Below are positions 1 to 10,303 of a stretch of DNA of 64,000 bases, one piece after another. The notes under the pieces are model-generated. The model saw only the letters and a program-made list of their open reading frames with translations. It had not been told where the DNA came from and searched no databases. A program made the translations under genes and the position numbers. Source of the DNA: Streptomyces sp. TRM68416 (GTDB lineage Bacteria; Actinomycetota; Actinomycetes; Streptomycetales; Streptomycetaceae); assembly GCF_014596915.1 (NCBI RefSeq), contig NZ_JACVWU010000003.1, forward strand, positions 410,286 through 474,285, given 5' to 3'. Numbering within the stretch: position 1 is the stretch's first letter; each line of letters starts with the position of its first letter.

Positions 1-1698
1 AGCGGCGGCACCGGTGAACTCGGGGGAGGTGGCCAGCCCCGAACTCCCGGCCGTCAGGTAGCCGTTCGGGCCCTTGAGGGCGCCCTTCGCGTCGTAGGAC
101 CACCGCTGCGGCTCCTCGCCGGTGCAGGTCCTGATCGTCACGTCGGCCGCGAGGCACTTGCCGGACTGCTTGCCCTGCCAGGCGCCGGTGACGGCCGAGG
201 TGCCGTGGCCCTTCTGGTCCAGGACGTAGGTCGTGATCGAGCGGGCCGGCAGCGAGGCCGACATCGTGCCACCGCGCACGGACGGCTTCGCCACCCGCGC
301 CCAGTCCTCGGTCGCCGACGTCCGCACGGCCTTCGAAGCGCGCACCGGGGTACGGCTGTTGAAGTGCAGGTCGAGCGAAGTGCTGGTGGCGTTGTGGTTG
401 TTGACCACCACCACCCACTTGCCCTTCCGGTCGTAGGCACTGACCTCGACGCCGTCCGGGACGCCGGTCACGTTGTGCATCACCGAGCCCGGCTTGACGA
501 ACTTGCTGTACTGGCCGAGCGCGTAGTACCGCTTGGTGAAGTACAGCTTCTGGTTGCCGTTGGTGGCGTAGTCCGGGTCGTAGTAGATCAGGCCGTCGTT
601 CCAGCCCTCGTCGTTGCGCGCGTACGGGTCGGTGCCGATCATCTCGGACAGGGCCACCCACCAGTGGAACGCAGAGTCGTGGGCCGTCGCGAAGTCCTTG
701 TACACGATCCGCGAGAGGTTCAGACCGCCGTCGATGGTCGGGTCGTACTCCTGCGCCCAGCCCGTGCCGCCCTTGCCGAAGCAGCAGATCTCCGTCGACC
801 AGGACTCGATGCCGACCTTCTTGGCGGTCTCGTAGATCTTCGCCCGGTTGGCGTCGGAGGGGTCGTCATAGGTGTGGTGGGCGAGCTTGTCGACGTACTG
901 GGCGGTGCCCGGCTGCGTAATCCACTGCGGCAGCTCGTCGTTGAACTTCACCGCGCTGGTGGACTCGTCGGCGATGATGCCGGTCCGCTGCCCGCGCGCC
1001 TTCTGCTCGGCGCCCAGCGCCCGCACGATGTCGTCGCGCTGCGACACGTCGACGAGCATGCCCTCCTGACCGCAGGAGTCGAAGCTGTTCGTCGGCTCGT
1101 TGAACGGGCTGATGTAGTCGAGCTTCATGCCCCGCGCGGCGAGGTGGTCGGTGACGTCCGCGATGTACTTCGCGAAGTCCCGCTCGTTCTCCGCCTTCAG
1201 ATGGCCGCCGCAGCTCTTGCCGTTCGTCTTCCACTCGGCGGGCGCGCTGTTGACGAAGCCGACCAGGTCCTCGACGCCGTACCTGGCCGCGTACTTGAGG
1301 AAGGTGCGGCCGGCGTTGTCCCGGCTCCAGTCGTACGTCCCGTCGTCGGCGAGGAAGTCCTCGGGCGCGCGCGGGGCGTAGGTCACGCCCGTGCCGCCAC
1401 CGCCGATGTTGTAACGGTAGTTGCTGAGGTCCAGGCCGTCCGAGGAGAACAGCAGCCGGGCGACCCGGGCCTGCACCTTGGGGTCGAAGTTCGCCAGGTC
1501 GTTGACCCACCAGGCGCCGGAGGCACCGATGTTGTCGATGGTCTGGGCGGCGTGCGGGGAGACCTCCGCCGCCCTGGGGGGAGCGGCCGAAGCGGTGGGA
1601 GCGGATATGAGAGGACCGGCGACAGCGAGCGCGGCTGCGGCTGCCAGAAGAACCGGTCGTCTCGGGTGGGGGCTCGGGTGAGGGTGAGTCACGTGCAT
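1..1698 (-). CDS. Secreted GH30-family endo-beta-1,6-galactanase-like hydrolase with C-terminal lectin-like domain (3' end outside window)
   Basis: The protein begins with an arginine-containing, Ala/Leu-rich signal peptide ending near ASAAPP (about residue 37), so it is exported. The catalytic barrel carries NIGGGGTG (about residues 95-102), the acid/base glutamate in SPFNEP (about E199) and the nucleophile in STEICC (about E301), the GH30 pattern. A beta-sandwich follows, then a piece starting near GKCLAAD that looks like the start of a ricin-type beta-trefoil sugar-binding domain. The frame runs off the left edge without a stop after 566 codons. Streptomyces GH30 enzymes of this type cut beta-1,6-galactan side chains of arabinogalactan; that substrate is inferred from family. 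ATG 1698 and in-frame GTG 1692 are both possible; GTG is better spaced from the GGAAGG element. It starts 11 bases after the ROK stop, so the two are probably co-transcribed. Confidence 0.85.
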   Translation of the reverse strand, partial: MHVTHPHPSPHPRRPVLLAAAAALAVAGPLISAPTASAAPPRAAEVSPHAAQTIDNIGASGAWWVNDLANFDPKVQARVARLLFSSDGLDLSNYRYNIGGGGTGVTYAPRAPEDFLADDGTYDWSRDNAGRTFLKYAARYGVEDLVGFVNSAPAEWKTNGKSCGGHLKAENERDFAKYIADVTDHLAARGMKLDYISPFNEPTNSFDSCGQEGMLVDVSQRDDIVRALGAEQKARGQRTGIIADESTSAVKFNDELPQWITQPGTAQYVDKLAHHTYDDPSDANRAKIYETAKKVGIESWSTEICCFGKGGTGWAQEYDPTIDGGLNLSRIVYKDFATAHDSAFHWWVALSEMIGTDPYARNDEGWNDGLIYYDPDYATNGNQKLYFTKRYYALGQYSKFVKPGSVMHNVTGVPDGVEVSAYDRKGKWVVVVNNHNATSTSLDLHFNSRTPVRASKAVRTSATEDWARVAKPSVRGGTMSASLPARSITTYVLDQKGHGTSAVTGAWQGKQSGKCLAADVTIRTCTGEEPQRWSYDAKGALKGPNGYLTAGSSGLATSPEFTGAAA

Positions 1699-1709
1699 CC
1701 CTTCCGTCG

Positions 1710-2957
1710 TCATGAAGGTGGTGCGGTACGGCTCCTTGCGGGGGTGGTGCGTTTCTTCGCCTGCCTCTGCCCGACCGACTGCAGTGCCCCTTCCAGCGCG
1801 AACGTCGCCGCGCCCAGGCACACCGGGTCCGTGGGGATCGGGGAGAGGACGATCTCGGTGGCGGCCATCGGCCGGGGCAGCGCGTGCCGGGCGACGGTCT
1901 CGCGCACCTCCGCGACCAGGGGCTCGCCGAGGGCGGCCGCGACCCAGCTGCTGAGCACGACCACCTCGGGGTTGAACAGGTTGACCAGGTCCGCGATGCC
2001 GGTGCCCAGGTAGCGGACGGTGTCGCGGACCACCTTGAGCGCCAGCGGGTCCTGCGCGCGCACCCCCCGGGCCAGGGCGGCGATCGTCGCCGTCTGGTCC
2101 TCCGGGTGCAGCAACGTGCTGTCGGGGCTCAGCTCCCGCAGGGTGAGCATGATCCCGGACGCGCCGACGTACGCCTCCACGCAGCCGTGCTTGCCGCAGC
2201 GGCAGAGCCTGCCGTCCAGGACGATCGTGGTGTGGCCCCACTCGCCGGCGCTGTTGCTGACACCGCGGTGCAGCCCGCCGCCGAGGACGAGCCCGGCGCC
2301 CACCCCGGTCCCGAGGTTGACCACCACGGCGTCCCCGCGCCCGCGCGCTGCGCCGAACCAGAGCTCGGCCACCGCGGAGGCGCGCAGCGGGTTGTCCAGG
2401 TAGAGCGGGTAGGCGATGTGCTCGGTGAGCAGGTCCAGCAGCGGCACGTCGTGCCAGTCCCAGTTGGGCGCGTACTCCGAGACGCCGGTGGCCCGGTCCA
2501 CCTGCCCCGGCACGCTCACCCCGACACCGAGCACCCGGGCGCCCTCGACCCCGGCCTGCGCGACCACCGATCCCACGGCGGCGGCGACGTGGCCGACCAC
2601 CTGCCCGGGGAGGCTCTCGCCGGGGCGGACGTCCTCCTCGGCGCGGGCGAGGACGTTCAGCCCGAGGTCGAACAGCTCGACATGGACGTACGTCTCCGCG
2701 ATGTCGACGCCGATCAACGCGCCCCCCGACGCGTTGACGGCGACGAGTCCGCGGGGCCGGCCGCCCGCCGAGTCCTCGAAGCCCACCTCCGTGATCATGT
2801 GGAGGTCCAGCAGTTCGCCGACGAGCGTGGCGACCGTGGCCAGGCTCAGCCCGGTGGCGGCCGCCAGCTCCTGCCGGGAGGTGGGCGACGCGGCGATGAT
2901 CTGGCGCAGCACCTCGTAGCGGTTCGCGGTACGGATGTCACGTGATGTGCGCTTCAC
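1710..2957 (-). CDS. ROK family transcriptional regulator
   Basis: A 415-residue repressor-type ROK protein. An N-terminal winged helix (about residues 20-60, with SRQELAAATGLSLATV) is followed by a sugar-kinase-like fold with the nucleotide loop NLGTGVGAG and the ROK zinc/signature segment CRCGKHGCVEAYVG. ROK repressors bind a sugar or sugar phosphate and release their operators. It lies directly upstream of, and on the same strand as, the secreted galactanase-type gene, so it probably controls that gene; this is inference. GTG 2957 was chosen because homology starts at KRTSRDIRTANR and a G-rich ribosome site precedes it. Longer starts up to 3044 add only Arg-rich sequence. Confidence 0.88.
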   Translation of the reverse strand: MKRTSRDIRTANRYEVLRQIIAASPTSRQELAAATGLSLATVATLVGELLDLHMITEVGFEDSAGGRPRGLVAVNASGGALIGVDIAETYVHVELFDLGLNVLARAEEDVRPGESLPGQVVGHVAAAVGSVVAQAGVEGARVLGVGVSVPGQVDRATGVSEYAPNWDWHDVPLLDLLTEHIAYPLYLDNPLRASAVAELWFGAARGRGDAVVVNLGTGVGAGLVLGGGLHRGVSNSAGEWGHTTIVLDGRLCRCGKHGCVEAYVGASGIMLTLRELSPDSTLLHPEDQTATIAALARGVRAQDPLALKVVRDTVRYLGTGIADLVNLFNPEVVVLSSWVAAALGEPLVAEVRETVARHALPRPMAATEIVLSPIPTDPVCLGAATFALEGALQSVGQRQAKKRTTPARSRTAPPS

Positions 2958-3112
2958 CGGGTCGCCCCCGTCCCTTCGGCTCGGGCCGGAGCGGCATCGG
3001 CACCGGCGCGGCGCAAGGCTATGGGCTGCGGGGACTTTCGACAAGGGGTTAGGAAAGGGGCTTTATAAAGTCGGTCCCGGGGATTCGGAACCAGCCTTCC
3101 AGGGCGTCGGGA

Positions 3113-5814
<2,702 letters not shown>

Positions 5815-6008
5815 CGGAAGATGAGCAGGAGGCCGCCGGGATCCGTACTCCAGGGCGGAGTCGAGGGTCCCGTCGGTCGCCGTAACATCTGAACAGTGCG
5901 CTTGTCAGTTGTGTCGAAGACGTGAAAAGCTCGTGTTCTGCCGCGAGGTTCCCCCCAACTCCGTTGCCAATATGGTGAGTTGACCTCGCTCGTGGATGCA
6001 GGAGACCC

Positions 6009-7517
6009 ATGCCCGACCTGCCGACCCCCCAGGACGACACCGAGGCCGCGCTGTTCTCCGAGTGCTGGGACGCCGTGCTCTCGTACGCCGACCTGTGCAC
6101 GGCCGGTTCCACCGCGGCCACCGAGCTGGCCCGGCAGGCGTTCGCGACCGGCATGCGCGACCTGCGCGCCGCCGACGGACACGACCTTCGGAGCGCCGGC
6201 CGCCGCGCACCCCGCCTGCCCCGAATCCCCCTGCTGCTCAGCGCCGTTCGCACCACCGCGGCCGACTGGGAGACGGAGGGCAAGGGCCATATGCTCGACC
6301 CCGAACTGCGCCTGTGGCTCCACTCCGACAAGGCCGCCCGCTACACGGCCCCGCCCACCGGCCGCCCTCTCGCCCTACGGGCCCTGCGCGACATGCAGCA
6401 GCCCGACGCCGAACTGCTCTGGCTCGCCGAGGTCGAGGCGCTGCCGCTGTCCGTCGTGGCCCGCCGGCTCGGCCTCGACCCGGCCGGCGTCTCCGACGAA
6501 CTCGCCCAGGTGCGCGTCCTGTTCCGGGACCGCTGCCGACGCAGCCACCTCGACGCGCCGAAGGACCCGCAGTGCCGCGGCTACGTCCGCCTCCTCGACG
6601 CCGTCACCCGCTCACCCGTCGCCGAGACCCCGGACGACCTCTCCCACCACCTGGCCCGCTGCGCCGACTGCGCCGAGGCCGCCGCCTGCCTGCGGCTGCA
6701 CGGCGTCGGCCTGCCCGCCGCGCTCGCCGGCGGGGTGATCGGCTGGGGCGGCCTCGCCTACCTGGAGCGCCGCCGCCGCGCCGCCGAGGTCCGCCTCGGC
6801 GCCGGCCGGCCCGACGCGCCGGAACCGGACGGCAGAGAACGCGACCCCGCCGCGCACAAGAACCGCGTCCTGCGCAACGGCCTCCTCGTCGCCGCCGTCC
6901 TCGTCTCCCTGCTCGCGCTCGCCGTGTCGCTGATGCCCTTCGGCAGCACGGACGACGGCGCCGCACCGGGCGGCGACCCCGGTGACCGCCAGCCGGTCGC
7001 CGACCCCGGCTCGGCTCTGCCGTCCGCCACCGCGCGCCCGCCCTCGCACACCCCACGGTCCTCCGCGAGCGCGAGCGACGCGAAGAACACAGCCGACCAC
7101 GAGGACCCCGACAAGGACCCCGACCACAAGGACCCCGACCCCGACCCCGAACCCCAGGGCACCCACACCAGCACCGCCGCCGACCCCGAAACGAGCGCAC
7201 CCGCCACCTGCCGGGTCCGCTACGACCTGGTCAACCAGTGGCCCGACGGCTTCCAGGTCACCGTCACCGTCACCACCGAGCGGCCCCTGGACACCTGGCG
7301 CGTCGCCTGGTCCTTCCCCGACGGCCAGAAGATCGGCCAGATGTGGGACGCGAACTTCACCCAGAAAGGCTCCCGCGTCACCGCCACCGCCGCCGACTAC
7401 AACCGCACCGTCCCCGCCGACGGCACCTTCGCCTTCGGCTTCCTCGCCACCTGGCAGGGCAAGAACGCCCCGGCCCACGGCTTCGCACTGAACGGGCGCC
7501 CCTGCACCACCGCCTGA
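6009..7517 (+). CDS. Sigma-like / zinc-finger anti-sigma-like / transmembrane / CBM2 fusion protein
   Basis: A 502-residue mosaic. Residues about 5-180 are helical and sigma-factor-like, with a region-4-type helix-turn-helix around 135-178 (LSVVARRLGLDPAGVSDEL). Residues 213-221 (HHLARCADC) match the HxxxCxxC zinc motif of anti-sigma factors. A transmembrane helix spans about 290-310. A Ser/Thr/Pro then Asp-Pro repeat linker (DPDKDPDHKDPDPDP) leads to a C-terminal CBM2 cellulose/chitin-binding module (about 401-499) bracketed by Cys401 and Cys499 and keeping several exposed Trp. The inferred topology puts the DNA-binding part inside and the carbohydrate module outside, which suggests a one-chain polysaccharide sensor. 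AGGAG precedes ATG 6009. The upstream 195 bases show nothing clear. Confidence 0.78.
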   Translation: MPDLPTPQDDTEAALFSECWDAVLSYADLCTAGSTAATELARQAFATGMRDLRAADGHDLRSAGRRAPRLPRIPLLLSAVRTTAADWETEGKGHMLDPELRLWLHSDKAARYTAPPTGRPLALRALRDMQQPDAELLWLAEVEALPLSVVARRLGLDPAGVSDELAQVRVLFRDRCRRSHLDAPKDPQCRGYVRLLDAVTRSPVAETPDDLSHHLARCADCAEAAACLRLHGVGLPAALAGGVIGWGGLAYLERRRRAAEVRLGAGRPDAPEPDGRERDPAAHKNRVLRNGLLVAAVLVSLLALAVSLMPFGSTDDGAAPGGDPGDRQPVADPGSALPSATARPPSHTPRSSASASDAKNTADHEDPDKDPDHKDPDPDPEPQGTHTSTAADPETSAPATCRVRYDLVNQWPDGFQVTVTVTTERPLDTWRVAWSFPDGQKIGQMWDANFTQKGSRVTATAADYNRTVPADGTFAFGFLATWQGKNAPAHGFALNGRPCTTA

Positions 7518-7653
7518 CCGGCGGGGCCCGGCCCTCCGCGCACGTGGGCCGGAACCAGGGGCCGCCATCGGATCGCACGACAGTGCAACCCTCCGGGCGG
7601 GTCGTGAGTCTCCTTGTCGATCACGCTGTGATCGGAGCTACGAGGAGAACATC

Positions 7654-8730
7654 ATCAACGCCATACGCAAGACCCTGACCGCCACGGCCGTCGCCGGTGC
7701 CGTCCTCGCGGGTTCCGCCGCCTGCGGAACGGCGGAGCAGTTGTCCGCCGGCAAGAAGCTCGACCGAGCCTTCGAGAAGCTCGGTGAGAAGAACACGCTC
7801 TCCTTCGAGCTCGCTCTGGACACCGACGCCGCGTCCCTGAAGGCGCTGGACGCCGAATCCGACCCCGCACCCGGTGAGGAGATCCCGGACGAGGTCGCCG
7901 AGCTGCTCAGCGGCGCGAAGATCGCGGTGACCGTGCAGTCGAAGAAGCCGCTCAGCGAGTCCGGTGAGAAGGACCTCCTCGGCTCGGCCATGAAGGTCAC
8001 CACATCGGACGGCGACCTCGTCGAGTACCGGCTGATCGGCGACTACGCCTACGCCCGTGTCGACATGGACGCCATGGGCAAGGCGATGGGCGGCCCCCTG
8101 CCGGACGCCGACGACCTGCCCCCGGAGGCCGGGGCGCTGAAGGACGTCCTCGAGGGCAAGTGGGTGAAGTTCGACACCAAGGAGATGCAGAAGAACGCGG
8201 AGAGCAAGGGCGCCAAGGGCGGCCCCGCGTCGTCCCTCGACGCCAAGACGCAGAAGAAGCTCACCGCGTCCCTCCGCAAGGTCATCGCCCGTGAGGTGGA
8301 GTTCAAGACGGCCGACGGCAAGGACGGCACCGAGCACGTCACCGCCACGGCCCCCTTCCGCACGCTGATCACGGAGCTCCTCGGCGAGATCCGGCCCCTG
8401 ATGAAGGACCTCCCGCCGGGCATGGACCTGCCCACGGACAAGGACCTGAAGGACGCCCCCAACGCCAAGGTGACGGCGGACTTCACGATCAAGAACGGCG
8501 AGCTGGCCCAGGTCGACCTCGACCTCGCCAAGCTGGCCGAGAACGCCAAGGTGAAGAAGCTCGGCCTGACCCTGCGCCTGAGCGAGGGCACCAAGCCCAC
8601 CGCCCCGGCCGGTGCCAAGACCATCGACCTCGTCGAGCTCATGAGCGGCTTCTTCGGCGGACCGGCGTACGACTCCGAGGTCGACATCACTGACCTCCCC
8701 GAAGAGGACTACCCGGAGTCCGACTTCTGA
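7654..8730 (+). CDS. Secreted lipoprotein of unknown function, probable ATC start
   Basis: A lipoprotein of about 358 residues. The N-terminus (NAIRKTLTATAV..LAGSAAC) is a signal peptide with a lipobox cysteine around residue 25, so it is predicted to be anchored outside the membrane. The body is Lys/Asp/Glu-rich, with no catalytic motif and repeated FxxKxDGD-like patches, as in actinobacterial LppX/LprG-like or DUF-type lipoproteins. The reading frame has no ATG, GTG or TTG before codon 7741, which lies after the signal peptide. GAGGAG at 7642-7647 is six bases from ATC 7654, exactly where homologous leaders would carry ATG. Either ATC initiates or one base is wrong (C for G at 7656). A strong terminator follows at 8742. 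Confidence 0.7.
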   Translation: MNAIRKTLTATAVAGAVLAGSAACGTAEQLSAGKKLDRAFEKLGEKNTLSFELALDTDAASLKALDAESDPAPGEEIPDEVAELLSGAKIAVTVQSKKPLSESGEKDLLGSAMKVTTSDGDLVEYRLIGDYAYARVDMDAMGKAMGGPLPDADDLPPEAGALKDVLEGKWVKFDTKEMQKNAESKGAKGGPASSLDAKTQKKLTASLRKVIAREVEFKTADGKDGTEHVTATAPFRTLITELLGEIRPLMKDLPPGMDLPTDKDLKDAPNAKVTADFTIKNGELAQVDLDLAKLAENAKVKKLGLTLRLSEGTKPTAPAGAKTIDLVELMSGFFGGPAYDSEVDITDLPEEDYPESDF

Positions 8731-8741
8731 TCATCCCGAGC

Positions 8742-8769
8742 CCCCTGACAGGCGCCCGCCTGTCAGGGG
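8742..8769 (+). terminator. Perfect 12-bp hairpin terminator
   Basis: Arms CCCCTGACAGGC (8742-8753) and GCCTGTCAGGGG (8758-8769) pair perfectly around a four-base loop. It begins 11 bases after the lipoprotein stop. There is no U-run, as is usual in Streptomyces. Confidence 0.8.
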
Positions 8770-8879
8770 CGCCGTAATTCGGTGGTGCCGCGGTCCGGCA
8801 GCTCGTAAGGTCGGGGCTGTTGGAGCGGTGACCGGTGGTTGCCGCTGGTGACTTGGGTTTGATTCAGGAGGTGTGACCG

Positions 8880-8951
8880 ATGGCTGTCGTTGAGATGGGC
8901 GCTGCCCGCATCCGGAAGTTCGTTCAGTCCACCTCCGTGGCCTCCGGCTGA
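8880..8951 (+). CDS. Candidate 23-residue small protein with strong ribosome site
   Basis: ATG 8880 is preceded by a full AGGAGG (8866-8871) at eight bases and opens a 23-codon frame, MAVVEMGAARIRKFVQS..ASG, ending in TGA. It stands between the lipoprotein terminator and the GTPase gene, about 50 bases before the latter. It could be a translated leader or a free small protein. I do not recognise it. The ribosome site is better than that of most long genes here, which is the main support. Confidence 0.4.
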   Translation: MAVVEMGAARIRKFVQSTSVASG

Positions 8952-8998
8952 CCTCACTCCTCTCCCGCGCCCGTGAGCGCGGTGCCGGGGCCACCCTT

Positions 8999-10153
8999 GT
9001 GAAGGGTCACCCCTTGTCTTTCCCCTCTTCCTCTTCCTCTTCTTCCTCCTCCTCTTCGTCTTCTTCTTCGCTTTCGTCGTCCTCTCTTGCCGCCTACGGC
9101 TGGGACGAGGGCTGGGAAGCCGAGTTCGCTCCCTACGCCGAGCAGGGGCTTCTGCCCGGCCGTGTCGTGCGGGTCGACCGTGGGCTGTGCGATGTGATCA
9201 CGTCGGACGGCGTCGTGCGGGCGGACACCGAGTTCGTCGTGCCGCGTGACCCGATGAAGGTCGTGTGCACCGGGGACTGGGTCGCCGTCGATCCCGAAGG
9301 CGGGGACCCGCGGTACGTACGGGCGTATCTGCCGCGGCGGACCGCGTTCGTGCGGTCCACGTCCTCCAAGCGGTCCGAGGGACAGATCCTCGCGGCCAAC
9401 GTCGACCACGCCGTCGTCGCCGTGTCGCTGGCCGTCGAGCTCGAACTCGCCCGCGTCGAACGGTTCCTGGCGCTGGCCTGGGAGTCCGGGGCGCAGCCCC
9501 TGGTGGTGCTCACCAAGGCCGACCTGGTGCCGGACGCGGCGACGCTCGCGCACCTGGTGCAGGACGTCGAGACGACGGCGCCGGGCGTGCCCGTGCTGAC
9601 CGTCAGCGCCCACCTCGACGAAGGGCTCGATGCGCTCGCCGCGATCGTCTCCGGTGGTACGGCCGTGCTGCTCGGGCAGTCCGGCGCGGGCAAGTCCACG
9701 CTCGCCAACGCGCTGCTCGGCGACGACATCATGGACGTACAGGCCACACGCGACATGGACGGCAAGGGGCGGCACACCACGACCACCCGGAACCTGCTCG
9801 CGCTGCCCGGCGGGGGAGTGCTGATCGACACCCCCGGACTGCGCGGTGTGGGCCTCTGGGACGCGGGGAGCGGGGTGGGGCAGGTCTTCTCCGAGATCGA
9901 GGACCTCGCCCGCGACTGCCGCTTCCACGACTGCGCCCACGACTCCGAGCCCGGCTGCGCGGTACGGGAGGCCGTCGAGTCGGGCGAGCTGCCGCACCGA
10001 CGGCTGGAGAGCTACCGCAAGCTCGTCCGCGAGAACCAGTGGATCGTCGCCAAGACCGACGCCCGCGTCCGGGCCGAGATCAAGCGGGACTGGAAGCGGA
10101 AGGGGGCGCAGGGCCGGGCGGCGATGGAGGCCAAGCGGAACGGCTGGCGGTGA
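8999..10153 (+). CDS. rsgA: RsgA-type circularly permuted GTPase with polyserine N-terminus
   Basis: RsgA GTPases help mature the 30S ribosomal subunit and hydrolyse GTP on binding it. The order is the permuted one: OB-fold (about residues 50-110), G4 TKAD, then G1 GQSGAGKS, G3 DTPGLRG, and a zinc-knuckle region (CRFHDCAHDSEPGC). The C-terminus is rich in Lys/Arg. The odd part is residues 9-29, almost all Ser, encoded by a TCT/TCC/TCG tract at 9019-9080. GTG 8999 is used here. TTG 9014 is also in frame and has GAAGGG seven bases upstream, so it may be the true start. It is probably a paralogue of the housekeeping RsgA, since the usual neighbour aroA is absent; that is inference. Confidence 0.85.
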   Translation: MKGHPLSFPSSSSSSSSSSSSSSSLSSSSLAAYGWDEGWEAEFAPYAEQGLLPGRVVRVDRGLCDVITSDGVVRADTEFVVPRDPMKVVCTGDWVAVDPEGGDPRYVRAYLPRRTAFVRSTSSKRSEGQILAANVDHAVVAVSLAVELELARVERFLALAWESGAQPLVVLTKADLVPDAATLAHLVQDVETTAPGVPVLTVSAHLDEGLDALAAIVSGGTAVLLGQSGAGKSTLANALLGDDIMDVQATRDMDGKGRHTTTTRNLLALPGGGVLIDTPGLRGVGLWDAGSGVGQVFSEIEDLARDCRFHDCAHDSEPGCAVREAVESGELPHRRLESYRKLVRENQWIVAKTDARVRAEIKRDWKRKGAQGRAAMEAKRNGWR

Positions 10154-10211
10154 GCGCTCCGCCGGAAGTGCCGCGACGGCGTGCGGTTCACCCGCGGCGC
10201 CGTCGCGGCCG

Positions 10212-10243
10212 GTCGCGCAGTTCCCCGCGCCCCTTCGGGGCGC
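10212..10243 (-). repeat. Dispersed Streptomyces repeat, copy A (reverse orientation)
   Basis: Read on the minus strand, GGGGCGCGGGGAACTGCGCG (plus AC) is identical over 22 bases to copy B at 21116-21137. The adjacent GCGCCCC-TTC-GGGGCGC forms a 7-bp hairpin. It lies between rsgA and the alkylation repair gene and could act as terminator or REP-like element. Confidence 0.65.
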
Positions 10244-10303
10244 AGGGCCCTGTCCGAATCCCGCCAGCGGCAGTCCCTCGCGTCACCGAGACTTGAGGGT
10301 GTG

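Noticed and set aside
205..2013. A 602-codon open frame on the plus strand
   Set aside because: It is antisense to the GH30 and ROK genes, its translation is Arg/Gly/Val-rich without motifs, and the minus-strand proteins are well recognised.
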